This document shows, piece by piece, positions 19,373-27,851 of a DNA stretch of 38,664 bases (position 1 is its first letter; every line of letters starts with the position of its first letter). Location of the stretch: IMG/VR virus record IMGVR_UViG_3300038701_002453, positions 1 through 38,664 of that record; one strand, given 5' to 3'. The notes below the pieces were generated by a model, which saw only the letters and a list, made by a program, of their open reading frames with translations, was not told where the DNA came from and searched no databases. The position numbers and the translations under genes are program-made. Source of the DNA: a virus.

Positions 19373-19430
19373 TTTACACGTGGAAGGAGGCTTCTTAACC
19401 TGTAAAGAGACTCGTACCAAGGAATGCTAG

Positions 19431-20816
19431 ATGGGATTGTTTGATTTCATGCGAAAAGATAAAGAAGAAGATCACAAGACAGCGACTGTTAATACTGTGG
19501 TTATTCAAGAAGAAGCTAGGGGTACTTCGGGAACTGAAATCTATGCAGGTTACTACGACGAGGAATACTTAGACGACTTAAAAGGAACTGAGAGAGCGAA
19601 GGTTTTTGATAAAATGTGGAGATCAGATACTCAGGTTAAAATGCTTGTTAGTGCCGTCACAAATCCTATCTCGTCAGCTCAAACAGAGATCAATGCGGCT
19701 AGCTCGGACGACCCAGAATACGAAAAACATGCAGCTCTGTGCAGAAAAGTTTTCTTTGAAGATTTAAACACGAAACATTTAATTAAAATGGCGTTGCGCT
19801 TTGTGCGTGACGGATATTCCATATTCGAAAAAGTCCATAAAGTGAACATGCAGGGTAAGGTTACCGATGACGACGGTAACGTGTTAATGGATGCCTATAT
19901 AGGACTTGCAAAGCTTGCATGGCGCTCCCCTAAAACCATTGAAACGTGGAACTTCGACACCGAAAAAAACCTTCGCTCAGTCTCTCAGCAAGCCTATGGA
20001 GATATTGAATCTTACGTTGATATACCCGTAGAGCATTTAGTCATTATGACGCTTGATGGAGACGGAGACAACTACGAGGGGGTGTCTATGCTGCGTCCTT
20101 GCTATGGAAACTACTACAGAAAAAATGTTTATCAAAAGTTAAATGCGATAGGGATTGAGAAGTCTATGCCGATTCCTTTAGCAACTGCTCCAACTGGAAG
20201 CGAGGGAAGTTCTGACTTTGGTAACATGAAAACTGTTTTGGAAAAGTTCACCTCTCATCAGGCCAATTATATTATCAAACCTACTGGCTGGGAAGTTGAG
20301 CTATCAGCAGGAACAAACTACGACCCAGAGAAGGTGGAATCTTCAATCGACAACGAAGACAAGCGCATGGCGAAAGCCTTTCTAGCTAACTTTCTAGAGC
20401 TTGGTACAGGTGGAAACGGCGGCGCATATGCGCTCTCTAACGATCTCTCGGACTTCTTTCTAGGTGGTCTTGTTCAAATGTCGGACATTATAAAAGAAGC
20501 GTTTGAAGAGGTTATGAAAGAGCTTGTGATTATTAACTTTGGCGAACAAGAAAAATACCCTACGTTTGAGTTCATTGGAATTCAAGACAAAGCAGGTAAA
20601 GAGTTCGCTGAAATCATCAAGCTGCTAGTTGAGTCTAAAGTTATTATTCCCGATGATGATTTAGAAGACCACTTGAGAAACAGGTTCAGCGTTCCTGAGA
20701 GGTCAGAAGAAGGTCAGCGAGAGTTTAACCAGCCTCAACCTGCTCAGATGAGCGAGGAAAGACAGGTAATGCTCGCGATAGACAAAAGGCGGCAGCAGCT
20801 CAGTGAGGCTTGTTAG
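19431..20816 (+). CDS. Portal protein (DUF935, Mu gp29-like)
   Basis: The 461-aa protein resembles Mu-type portals: an early WRSDTQVKMLVSAVTNPISS segment, a central PVEHLVIMTLDGDGDNYEGV, SMLRPCYGNYYRKNVYQKLN stem-like region, and a long helical C-terminus. It should form the dodecameric DNA entry ring at one capsid vertex. The start follows AAGGAATG. A 58-bp gap separates it from terL. Confidence 0.85.
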   Translation: MGLFDFMRKDKEEDHKTATVNTVVIQEEARGTSGTEIYAGYYDEEYLDDLKGTERAKVFDKMWRSDTQVKMLVSAVTNPISSAQTEINAASSDDPEYEKHAALCRKVFFEDLNTKHLIKMALRFVRDGYSIFEKVHKVNMQGKVTDDDGNVLMDAYIGLAKLAWRSPKTIETWNFDTEKNLRSVSQQAYGDIESYVDIPVEHLVIMTLDGDGDNYEGVSMLRPCYGNYYRKNVYQKLNAIGIEKSMPIPLATAPTGSEGSSDFGNMKTVLEKFTSHQANYIIKPTGWEVELSAGTNYDPEKVESSIDNEDKRMAKAFLANFLELGTGGNGGAYALSNDLSDFFLGGLVQMSDIIKEAFEEVMKELVIINFGEQEKYPTFEFIGIQDKAGKEFAEIIKLLVESKVIIPDDDLEDHLRNRFSVPERSEEGQREFNQPQPAQMSEERQVMLAIDKRRQQLSEAC

Positions 20817-20818
20817 CC

Positions 20819-21658
20819 GTGCGTCCTGATAAGCATATAAAAAAATCAAGAGAGACTATCAAGAAGGTCATGCAGTCCAATCTAAATGAGATCGCAGTTT
20901 CTATGGTCTCTCAGATCATGGGTAAATATAAAAACTTACCAGATTCCGGCAAAGCGAAAGCGATAAAAGATATTAAACCAAAAGGCATTAACGCTTATAA
21001 ATCCGATCTCAAAGCAACTATTTCGGTGATCTCATTCAACGCCTTAGAGCAAGCACGAAAAGAAGTTCCTATGGCTTCAAGTGTGAAATTAATGGAGAGC
21101 GAGGAAAGATTACTGCTTGGTGAATATGAATTATTACCAGCGAGTGCGAGAAAAAGAATCGATTATAGAAACTCTTTAATCGTAAGCACTCAAATAGCTG
21201 ACCTTGAAAAAGCTTTATACTTCACCTTTGGCTCCAAGGTCTTAGAAGACATAACACCAATGGCACTTGAGTTCGCACTCTTAGAATCTGCCACTAAATA
21301 CATCACAGGAAACTCAATCAACGGCGCATCAAGCGTTGCAGCCGCGGCTACGGTCAACGAGTCGAGAGTTCTATTTTTTACAAGCCCAAAGGTTGAGCCG
21401 TACATAAAAGCCTACGAGGTAATGAACGACGAACCTAAAACTCCAATCTGCAAAAGCCTTAAAGGAAAAATCTATCCAACAGGTGATCCCAATAAATTCA
21501 AATACACAGCCCCTTTTCACTTCAACTGTGACACATGGACAAGACCTCTCCTTAGTCTACCAAAAAATGCAAAAGTTGAAGTTTTAAATCCCCCAAAAAC
21601 AGCACAAGAGTCTATTCAGTTTTCAGAGTTATTCACAACGCAAAAATCATGCTGCTAA
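20819..21658 (+). CDS. Mu F-like minor head protein
   Basis: The C-terminal domain carries the family signature: ESRVLFFTSP, then IKAYEVMNDEPKTPICKSLK and a final APFHFNCDTWTRPLL. Such proteins lie inside the capsid and help assembly. GTG 20819 is preferred because GTGAGG at 20803-20808 is well spaced; a TTG at 20810 is only one base from that site and would overlap the portal. The N-terminal region is helical and basic. Confidence 0.8.
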   Translation: MRPDKHIKKSRETIKKVMQSNLNEIAVSMVSQIMGKYKNLPDSGKAKAIKDIKPKGINAYKSDLKATISVISFNALEQARKEVPMASSVKLMESEERLLLGEYELLPASARKRIDYRNSLIVSTQIADLEKALYFTFGSKVLEDITPMALEFALLESATKYITGNSINGASSVAAAATVNESRVLFFTSPKVEPYIKAYEVMNDEPKTPICKSLKGKIYPTGDPNKFKYTAPFHFNCDTWTRPLLSLPKNAKVEVLNPPKTAQESIQFSELFTTQKSCC

Positions 21659-21708
21659 TAATCTAGTTTTGGTTTACCTGCGGAAGCAGTCCTTTGAAAA
21701 TTGTATAG

Positions 21709-22680
21709 ATGAGTAATTTTAGATCAACTCCTATTAAATTTTCAGACGCGCTTCTACCTAAAGGCGAAGAGATCAAAAAAGACATTCAAGTCCTTCGCGT
21801 TGGTGAGTTCACTCACAACGGTCAAAGGTTTTCAATCAAGCAAAAGCACCTCTCAGACATGGTTAACAACTTCCACGAGGGCGTTAGAGGCATTGACTTG
21901 ATGCTTGATTTCTCTCATAAGTCAGAAGGCAAAGCCGCCGCGTGGTTTAAAGATTTATACCTCTCAGAGGACGGAAAAGAGCTATGGGCAAAAGTCGATT
22001 GGACTGACTCAGGCGAGGATTCTGTTCGCAAAAAAGAATTCAAATATATCTCAGCGGATTTCACTTTCAGTCATACAGACAACGAGACCCAGAAAAAAAT
22101 GGGGCCTGTTCTTTACGGCGCCGGTCTGACTAACAGGCCAGTAGTTAAAAATATGCAACCAGTAGTTTTATCAGAACTTAATAACAGTGGAGAAAAAATG
22201 GACGACAAAAAAGAGCTTGAAGAGTTAAAAGCTAAAAACAAAGAGCTTATGGAGCAGATTGCTGCCTTTAAAAAAGGTGACAAGGAAAAAGAGCTTTCAG
22301 AGCGCGAGGCAAAGCTAGCTGAAAAAGAAGAAGCTATCAAGCTTTCAGAAGAAAAAGCGGCAAAAGAGAAAGCGGAAGCTGAAAAGAAGGGAAAATTCGA
22401 CGCTCTTTTATCAGAAGGGAAAGTCGTAGAAGCCCAGCGAGAAGCTTACATGGCCGACGACATGGTCAAGTTTTCTGAAAACGCAGTAGACCCAAAGACC
22501 CTTAACTTTTCTGAAACAGGAACAAGCGGCACAGGTAATTCAAACAAATATGACAAGTCAGAAACTCCGGCTCAAGACGAAGTTTTAGAGCTTGCTGAGA
22601 AACAAGAAAAAGATATTAGCGTGATTTTGAGCGAGAACCCTGCTCTTAACAAGCGCTACCAAGAAGAGATCGGACTTTAA
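21709..22680 (+). CDS. Prohead protease (Mu I-like) with C-terminal scaffold domain
   Basis: The 323-aa protein has an N-terminal protease domain (about residues 1-160): FSDALLPKGEEIKKDIQVLR, a DLMLDFSHKSEGKAAAWFKD block with a probable catalytic His, and KEFKYISADFTFS with a probable catalytic Ser. The C-terminal ~150 residues are a long charged coiled coil, as expected of a scaffold. An internal start at 22198 probably makes the scaffold alone. It would shape the prohead and cleave assembly proteins. Confidence 0.82.
   Translation: MSNFRSTPIKFSDALLPKGEEIKKDIQVLRVGEFTHNGQRFSIKQKHLSDMVNNFHEGVRGIDLMLDFSHKSEGKAAAWFKDLYLSEDGKELWAKVDWTDSGEDSVRKKEFKYISADFTFSHTDNETQKKMGPVLYGAGLTNRPVVKNMQPVVLSELNNSGEKMDDKKELEELKAKNKELMEQIAAFKKGDKEKELSEREAKLAEKEEAIKLSEEKAAKEKAEAEKKGKFDALLSEGKVVEAQREAYMADDMVKFSENAVDPKTLNFSETGTSGTGNSNKYDKSETPAQDEVLELAEKQEKDISVILSENPALNKRYQEEIGL
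22198..22680 (+). CDS. Nested scaffold protein (internal start in the protease gene)
   Basis: ATG 22198 is in frame with the protease gene (Met164) and is preceded by GTGGAG at 22187-22192 with five-base spacing. The 160-aa product is the coiled-coil region alone (KKELEELKAKNKELMEQIAA onward). Mu I/Z and lambda C/Nu3 use the same nested design to make excess scaffold. Confidence 0.65.
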   Translation: MDDKKELEELKAKNKELMEQIAAFKKGDKEKELSEREAKLAEKEEAIKLSEEKAAKEKAEAEKKGKFDALLSEGKVVEAQREAYMADDMVKFSENAVDPKTLNFSETGTSGTGNSNKYDKSETPAQDEVLELAEKQEKDISVILSENPALNKRYQEEIGL

Positions 22681-22703
22681 TCAAGATAACAAGGAAGTAG
22701 AAA

Positions 22704-23084
22704 ATGGCATCATGTTCACCAAAAAGAATTAAGACATACCAAGCCGGTGGAGCAATCAATGCTTACTCAGCGGTAAAGCTTACGAGTAACGGAACTGTAG
22801 AGCAGGCCGGAGCTAACGACAAAGCGATTGGAATTTATCAAGGCGAAAGCGCAGCTGCTAGTGGCGAGTTTATCGAAGTAGCAATCCAAGGCGGTGGAGC
22901 ATTACTAAAAATTAACGAGAACGTAGCAGTTATGAAGCTTTTAACTTCGACTTCTACTGGTCTTGGAGAGGTTGCTGATGCGGCTGACGAGTTTTGTTTC
23001 GCAATGGCAATGGAGTCAGGAGTTCAAAACGACATCATCGGTGTTGAGGTTATCTCTCTTTATGTAAATGCGTCGGACGCTTAA
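22704..23084 (+). CDS. DUF2190-like capsid decoration protein
   Basis: The 126-aa protein fits small beta-rich decoration proteins found between scaffold and capsid genes: AGGAINAYSAVKLTSNGTVE, AIGIYQGESAAASGEFIEVA and a repeated beta pattern. These stabilise the capsid surface. AAGGAAG precedes the ATG. Confidence 0.75.
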   Translation: MASCSPKRIKTYQAGGAINAYSAVKLTSNGTVEQAGANDKAIGIYQGESAAASGEFIEVAIQGGGALLKINENVAVMKLLTSTSTGLGEVADAADEFCFAMAMESGVQNDIIGVEVISLYVNASDA

Positions 23085-23111
23085 TCAATTAATAACTAGA
23101 AGGAATTAGAA

Positions 23112-24047
23112 ATGGCACAACAAAAAGCAATTATTGATAAACTTTTGACGAATGCTTCAAGCATGTATACACCAGAAGGTTCAATCTGTGATCAGATTTT
23201 ACCGGTAGTAAAAAGTGTTCAAAAGACGGGAAAATTAGCTCAGTACGGAACTGACCACCTTAGAATCGAGACTTCGATCATCGGTGGTGAGGGTAAGTAT
23301 CCAAGAGTGAACACTCAAGTCAGAAGCTCTACGAGCTATAGCATTGAAGGACACGGGCTTCAAGGTATCGTGACAGAAGATGACTACAGCAACGTAGAAA
23401 AGCCTTATGATGCGGAAGCTGATGAGACTATCGCTCTATCTTCTAAAATCATGCTTGAGAAGGAAAAGGCTCTTGCAGACGCTCTTGGAAGCACATCAAT
23501 CCTTACTCAGAACACAACTCTTTCAGGGAGCTCTCAGTTTAGTGACCACGGAAGTTCAGACCCAATCGCTAAGTTTTTAACAGCAAGGCAAGCGGTTAAG
23601 GACGGATGCGGTCTTCCTCCAAACGTAGCGATTATGTCTTGGGAAGTTGCCGAGCAGCTTAGGTATCATCCAGCTCTTTTAGACTCTCTAGGGTTTAAAT
23701 ACAACAGACCAAATGGTCTTACTGATCAAGAGCTTGCAAGTGTTCTTAAAGTTAAGCGCGCCTATATCGGTATGGTCTCTTACGAGTCAGCCAACAAAGG
23801 TCAGACAAGTTCACTCTCTCCTGTATGGGGTAAAAACCTTATCTTTGCACACATCCCAGACAAGGCAATGAAGAGACAAGTATCTCTTGGTTACTGCTTC
23901 AAGCTAGCTGGTAGATCGGCAAGAAGGGTTACTAAGTGGAAGATCAACAACCCACCAAACTCAAAAGCAATCTTAGTAGACGATCACTATGATTTCGCTA
24001 TCACGAATGTTGGTGCTGGGTACTTGATTAAAGACGCTGTTGCATAA
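23112..24047 (+). CDS. Major capsid protein
   Basis: The 311-aa protein has the order of an HK97-fold capsid protein: an N-terminal arm, a glycine-rich loop (IIGGEGKYPRVNTQVRSSTS), a spine helix, and a C-terminal domain (WEVAEQLRYHPALLDSLGFK, then VWGKNLIFAHIPD). Position after scaffold and decoration genes and before a terminator supports high expression. AGAAGGAATT precedes the ATG. Confidence 0.88.
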   Translation: MAQQKAIIDKLLTNASSMYTPEGSICDQILPVVKSVQKTGKLAQYGTDHLRIETSIIGGEGKYPRVNTQVRSSTSYSIEGHGLQGIVTEDDYSNVEKPYDAEADETIALSSKIMLEKEKALADALGSTSILTQNTTLSGSSQFSDHGSSDPIAKFLTARQAVKDGCGLPPNVAIMSWEVAEQLRYHPALLDSLGFKYNRPNGLTDQELASVLKVKRAYIGMVSYESANKGQTSSLSPVWGKNLIFAHIPDKAMKRQVSLGYCFKLAGRSARRVTKWKINNPPNSKAILVDDHYDFAITNVGAGYLIKDAVA

Positions 24048-24057
24048 ATGAATTAGA

Positions 24058-24079
24058 GGGGGGAGAAATCCTCCCTTTT
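24058..24079 (+). terminator. Terminator after the capsid gene
   Basis: 24058-24064 pairs with 24069-24075 (7 bp, one G-U) around a GAAA tetraloop, followed by TTTT at 24076-24079. A short T-run suggests partial readthrough into the next genes. Confidence 0.65.
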
Positions 24080-24097
24080 AAGAATAAGGATTTAAAG

Positions 24098-24769
24098 ATG
24101 AAAAAACTTGTATGTTTAATAATTTTGTCCGCTTGCTTTACGGCATCAGCTTTGCCGTATAAGCGCGGATTTAGAGACATGAAACTCCCTACTCAGAAAA
24201 TGATCGAGTATCAAGCGTTTACCGATTTAGCTGCTGCTGCTGCTGATAACGCTCTTGATGGTGTCGATGGGCCAAGCTCTGCGGCTGCGGTTCAAATCAC
24301 TAGCTTTGACGCTCAACCGGATGCACCTAGAAATGTTTATATCACTCCGGGTGGAACAACTGCTCACGTTGCAGCTTGTACGGTCACTGTTACAGGTACA
24401 AATATCAATGACGAGGTAATTACGGAAGATTTAGCTTTTGCTGAAAACGCGTCTACTGCGACAACAGGTAGCAAGGCGTTTAAGTCAATCACATCAGTAG
24501 ACTTTCCAGCAGACTGTGAGGATACGTCTTTCGCGGCTACTTGGGATATGGGCTACGGAGAAAAGATTGGTCTTAAAAGGTGTATGGACCAAGCCGGACA
24601 TTTAGTCTTCACGACTGTAGCAGGTGCTTATGAAGCGACTAGAGCGACAGTGGCGGCAGACGCTTCGAATGTTGAAGGCAACACACTTGATTTTAACGGA
24701 ACAATGAACGGAAGCAACGACTTTGAGGCGTTCTTTATCCAGAACTTTGCTCAGTCTTGCTATCCATAA
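24098..24769 (+). CDS. Secreted-type protein in the head cluster, 223 aa
   Basis: The N-terminus KKLVCLIILSACFTASALPY is a Sec signal peptide with likely cleavage after TASA. The rest resembles a family of beta-rich proteins between capsid and head-tail genes in other phages: SFDAQPDAPRNVYITPGGTT, VTGTNINDEVITEDLAFAEN, and SKAFKSITSVDFP. Relatives I recall lack a signal peptide. The mature protein contains three cysteines or more that could form disulfides. If the signal works, the protein would leave the cytoplasm, which is odd for a virion part. AAGGATTT precedes the ATG. Confidence 0.72.
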   Translation: MKKLVCLIILSACFTASALPYKRGFRDMKLPTQKMIEYQAFTDLAAAAADNALDGVDGPSSAAAVQITSFDAQPDAPRNVYITPGGTTAHVAACTVTVTGTNINDEVITEDLAFAENASTATTGSKAFKSITSVDFPADCEDTSFAATWDMGYGEKIGLKRCMDQAGHLVFTTVAGAYEATRATVAADASNVEGNTLDFNGTMNGSNDFEAFFIQNFAQSCYP

Positions 24770-24778
24770 GGGGGATAA

Positions 24779-24988
24779 ATGATTGCACTTAAAAACTTTA
24801 GCTGTAACGGCGTAGACAAGAAAAAAGATGAAAAGATTTCGGCGGATGAGTTGAAAAAAATTGGCGAGTTCAAAGGATGGCTAGAGCAAAACGACCTAGC
24901 CAGATTTGACGCTCCCAAAAAGGTAGCTCCAAAGAAACCAGAGCCTAAAAAAACAGAAAAGAAGAAAGAAGAGAAGCCTAAAAAGTAA
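24779..24988 (+). CDS. Small Lys/Pro-tailed protein, 69 aa
   Basis: The first 45 residues (MIALKNFSCNGVDKKKDEKI, then SADELKKIGEFKGWLEQN) resemble a small phage head-cluster module in which a short strand pair leads to a GW helix. The last 25 are mostly Lys, Pro and Glu, a disordered tail. AAGGGGG at 24769-24775 overlaps the previous stop. Role in the head-tail joint is possible. Confidence 0.7.
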   Translation: MIALKNFSCNGVDKKKDEKISADELKKIGEFKGWLEQNDLARFDAPKKVAPKKPEPKKTEKKKEEKPKK

Positions 24989-24999
24989 GGGGTTAAGTC

Positions 25000-25434
25000 T
25001 TGGCTTATTGTATAAACACAGACGTACAAAATGAATTCAAATCGCTGCCGGTTGGCGCGACAGGTATTCTTACGACTGACAAAATAGACGGCTTTATAGC
25101 GCAAGCTGACGCGTATATCGACGGCCGTTTATCTACTGTTTATCAAACGCCAATTACTGGCTCGAATTCTCTTTTAATAGTTAAGCAAATATCTATTGAC
25201 CTAGTAGCTCAACGTATCGCTCACATTATGGAAGTTAAAGGAATAACTCCCAAGGGTGATCAGTACATCCCTAAAAATCTAGGGGAGAAAGCAGAAAACA
25301 GACTCGATATGATTGTCGAGAAAAAGATTCTTTTGAGTGACGCAACGGAAGTTAGCACAACAGGCGGGGTTAGCTCTTATACTAGCGAAAACTGCGTCAC
25401 TAGGTCATTCAAACAGGGTGAGGTGCAGTGGTGA
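25000..25434 (+). CDS. Head-tail joining protein (Mu gp36/DUF1320-like), TTG start
   Basis: The 144-aa protein begins AYCINTDVQNEF and contains IDGFIAQADAYIDGRLSTVY and SLLIVKQISIDLVAQRIAHI, typical of the gp36-like family near the head-tail joint. TTG 25000 follows AAGGGG and is the only start compatible with the family N-terminus. Its stop overlaps the next start. Confidence 0.8.
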   Translation: MAYCINTDVQNEFKSLPVGATGILTTDKIDGFIAQADAYIDGRLSTVYQTPITGSNSLLIVKQISIDLVAQRIAHIMEVKGITPKGDQYIPKNLGEKAENRLDMIVEKKILLSDATEVSTTGGVSSYTSENCVTRSFKQGEVQW

Positions 25435-25940
25435 GTATCAAGTTCGATATAGATCCACACAAGCAATTCTTCAAGGCTCTTAAAAAAGCACAACAAGAAG
25501 TCGCTGATCTTACCGAGCCCCTTAAAGAAATCTCAGATTCTTGGTTTAAGAGTAATCAGGCGATTTTCGCATTAAAAGGGCCGGGGAAATATGTTGACCT
25601 TGCTCCAAGTACAAAAAAGCAAAAAGCAAAAACAGGCTCGGTTTATCCAATCCTTGAGAGGTCGGGAAAGCTAAAGCAATCAATAACAAATCCATCAGAC
25701 TCACATGCTGTGAGTGATATTTCAAATAAAAACAGCTTAACAGTGGGAACAAGGGTCACTTCTAAAGGCTCTCCCTACGCAATTTTTATCCATCACGGAA
25801 CCAAGAAAATGCCTGCGCGCCCAGTAGTTCTATTCGGAGCTGAACAAGTCGCACCTACTGTATTAAACAAGCGCGTATCTCTATGGGAGAGGATGCTAAC
25901 TGATTACGTCAAGCAAGTATCAGGAGGGTTTGCCTCGTGA
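25431..25940 (+). CDS. Virion morphogenesis protein (Mu gpG-like)
   Basis: The 169-aa protein matches Mu G-type tail completion proteins: an N-terminal helix, WFKSNQAIFALKGPGKYVDL, PILERSGKLKQSI and the signature YAIFIHHGTKKMPARPVVLF. GTG 25431 is better spaced to GAGGTG (25420-25425) than GTG 25428. It overlaps the next gene (GTGA). Confidence 0.82.
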   Translation: MSIKFDIDPHKQFFKALKKAQQEVADLTEPLKEISDSWFKSNQAIFALKGPGKYVDLAPSTKKQKAKTGSVYPILERSGKLKQSITNPSDSHAVSDISNKNSLTVGTRVTSKGSPYAIFIHHGTKKMPARPVVLFGAEQVAPTVLNKRVSLWERMLTDYVKQVSGGFAS

Positions 25941-26407
25941 AAAACGACATGGAAACAGTGGCTGAACAATTAAAGGCAATTCTGGTTGCGGATTTTAACA
26001 ATAAATTAACAGAAATCAGCACAGAAAAAGGCGACTCAGTAGAGCTTCCTAGCGTTGACGATGAAGCTTACGCATTCCAAACAATGGATAACAAGGTCAT
26101 CAACTATGACCCATTTATCTGCTACGGAGTTGAGGACGTTGAAAATATATCAAACCAGCAAAGCTCAGCCGAGGACGTTACCTATTCAGCGGTGATTGTT
26201 CTAGGAGACAACGGCAGGCAAGACATTAATCGAATTATGCTGCGTTACTCAAGGGCATTGAAAGAGGTCTTTGAAGCCAACTGGCAGAACTACAACACAG
26301 GTACAAATATCGAGGTTAGCCGTTCAACGGTTATCCCTCTTGAAGCATTAGATTCAAGCGCAACCTACAAGGCCGTAGGTGTGCAGTTAAAAGTGGTTTT
26401 ATCTTAA
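25937..26407 (+). CDS. Tail terminator-like protein
   Basis: The 156-aa protein sits where Mu-like and lambda-like phages have a tail terminator that caps the tube. It has SAVIVLGDNGRQDINRIMLR and a long helix (YSRALKEVFEANWQNYNTGT). GTG 25937 overlaps the previous TGA behind AGGAGGG. Named by position and general pattern only. Confidence 0.65.
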   Translation: MKNDMETVAEQLKAILVADFNNKLTEISTEKGDSVELPSVDDEAYAFQTMDNKVINYDPFICYGVEDVENISNQQSSAEDVTYSAVIVLGDNGRQDINRIMLRYSRALKEVFEANWQNYNTGTNIEVSRSTVIPLEALDSSATYKAVGVQLKVVLS

Positions 26408-26421
26408 CAAGGAAGTGAAAT

Positions 26422-27306
26422 ATGGCATTAAGTAACCCAAGATCAATTTTCGGCATCGCTTCGGTGGCGCCGTATAACATTAACTCTAAGGAATTTTACG
26501 GAATGCTTAGAGTTTTAGAAAACTCAAGTCTTGCTGTAACAGGTGAGCAAATCGCATTACAAGGTGGATCCAACCGCTTTGACTGGTCATCTGAAACAGG
26601 TGCTATCACTGCGGAAATGAGCCTAAATTTTTCTGAATATCCAAACTTTGTTTTTGAGTTATTCGCTGGAAATGCGCCAACACTTAACGCTGCGGAAGCA
26701 AGCGGTAGCGTAACGACACCGGTTGCCGGTACAGGTTCACTTATCAATGCCTCAACGGGTGTTGCAAGTGTAACGATTGAATCAGGCGAAGAAGACGAGC
26801 TTAAATTTGGTCACTATGTAATCAAGGCAGCTTCTGCGACAACTGTTGATGTTTATTTTTCTTCTCAAGTTGATATTGGAAGAGGAACGAATGGAGAATT
26901 TCTAAACGACGCTATGAAAGTTGTGTCAACGCTAACTGTAACCGACTCAGGCGGAACTACTTCAATCACTGGATATGGATTAGAAATCACAGGCGGCTCT
27001 GGAACAGTTGCATTGACTTCTGGTGACACGATTTCATTCAGTGTAAGACCGCCTAACAGTGAGTCTACAGACGTTGTTGTGGGTCGCTTAGCTGACCAAA
27101 ACTGGCCAGAATTTGGAGCCATTATCATGGCAGCTCAACAATCAGACGGGCAAATGATCGAGATCGACGCTTACAGGTGTAAAGCAGCCGGTCTTCCAAT
27201 CGGTCTTGCAAGAAACGCATATTCGCCAGCAGAGGTGACGGTAAAGATGCTTTACGATTCAACTCGTGACGGAGTTTATGCACTAAGACACGTTAAACCT
27301 AGCTAG
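26422..27306 (+). CDS. Major tail tube protein
   Basis: The 294-aa protein is in the expected position and has a tail-tube pattern: N-terminal RSIFGIASVAPYNINSKEFY, a central Gly/Thr/Ser-rich insertion (about residues 110-215) that could be an Ig-like domain on the tail surface, and a C-terminal FGAIIMAAQQSDGQMIEIDA, RCKAAGLPIGLARNAYSPAE. A strong terminator follows. Confidence 0.78.
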   Translation: MALSNPRSIFGIASVAPYNINSKEFYGMLRVLENSSLAVTGEQIALQGGSNRFDWSSETGAITAEMSLNFSEYPNFVFELFAGNAPTLNAAEASGSVTTPVAGTGSLINASTGVASVTIESGEEDELKFGHYVIKAASATTVDVYFSSQVDIGRGTNGEFLNDAMKVVSTLTVTDSGGTTSITGYGLEITGGSGTVALTSGDTISFSVRPPNSESTDVVVGRLADQNWPEFGAIIMAAQQSDGQMIEIDAYRCKAAGLPIGLARNAYSPAEVTVKMLYDSTRDGVYALRHVKPS

Positions 27307-27339
27307 AAAGTCCTCCCCTTAGTTCACTTTCTAACTGTT

Positions 27340-27368
27340 GGGGGAGGCTTCGGCTTCCCCCTCTTTTT
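27340..27368 (+). terminator. Strong terminator with UUCG loop after the tail tube gene
   Basis: 27340-27348 pairs with 27353-27361 (9 bp, one G-U) around a TTCG tetraloop, then T-C-TTTTT. The upstream CCTCCCC at 27312-27318 could instead pair with the 5' arm, so an alternative non-terminating fold exists. Confidence 0.85.
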
Positions 27369-27425
27369 GTATACGTGTGGAAGGGAACTAATTAGCCTTT
27401 TATTAATGAATAACAAAGGGGAAAC

Positions 27426-27851
27426 ATGGATTTAAACAGCATAAAACCCAAAGAATCGAATTTCTATTTAAGAATCACAAATAAAACCTACACGATGAGA
27501 CCTATTACAATGGCCGACGAGCAATGGCTTGAGCGCACCTATGGTCAGAAGCAAATGCAAGACATTTTCGAAAAGCTCAACCTTATAGAGATCGCAAGAA
27601 TTGTCTATAGATTGCTCGTTAATGAGGACAAAGAAAGCTTTAAAAAGCAAACGGTTAGATTTGTAAATGAAGATGGAGACGAGGAAACAGAAGAGCTGGG
27701 TGGATACAAGCTTCTTATATCCCTTGTTTCTGGGTGGGAAGAAAAGATAGCACTAACAAATGCGCTACTTGAAAACATGGGCTTTTCAAGACCACTAGAC
27801 CCTAAAGATAAACCAGAGGAAGAGGAAGGCGAAGAAAAAAAAAGCCAATAG
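27426..27851 (+). CDS. Tail assembly chaperone, zero-frame product
   Basis: The 141-aa protein corresponds to lambda gpG-type chaperones. It lies between tail tube and tape measure and ends in an acidic, Lys-rich tail (PEEEEGEEKKSQ). Near its 3' end an A9 run (27835-27843) allows a -1 frameshift that would extend it with the 27842-28126 frame. AAAGGGG precedes the ATG. Confidence 0.82.
   Translation: MDLNSIKPKESNFYLRITNKTYTMRPITMADEQWLERTYGQKQMQDIFEKLNLIEIARIVYRLLVNEDKESFKKQTVRFVNEDGDEETEELGGYKLLISLVSGWEEKIALTNALLENMGFSRPLDPKDKPEEEEGEEKKSQ
27836..27842 (+). promoter_or_regulatory. -1 ribosomal frameshift site (A-AAA-AAA)
   Basis: In the zero frame the codons are GAA-AAA-AAA-AGC. Slipping back one base on A-AAA-AAA lets both tRNA-Lys re-pair and continues with AAG-CCA into the downstream frame, which is open from here to 28126. 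The A9 run also permits other slips. Confidence 0.78.

Noticed and set aside
24779-24988. An EF-hand calcium site in DKKKDEKISADE
   Set aside because: Loop position 3 is Lys and the central Gly is missing; the segment fits a general phage head-cluster module better.
27835-27843. A sequencing error in the A9 run splitting one chaperone gene
   Set aside because: The split is at exactly the place and in the -1 direction used by other siphoviruses, so programmed slippage is the simpler reading, though an error cannot be fully excluded.
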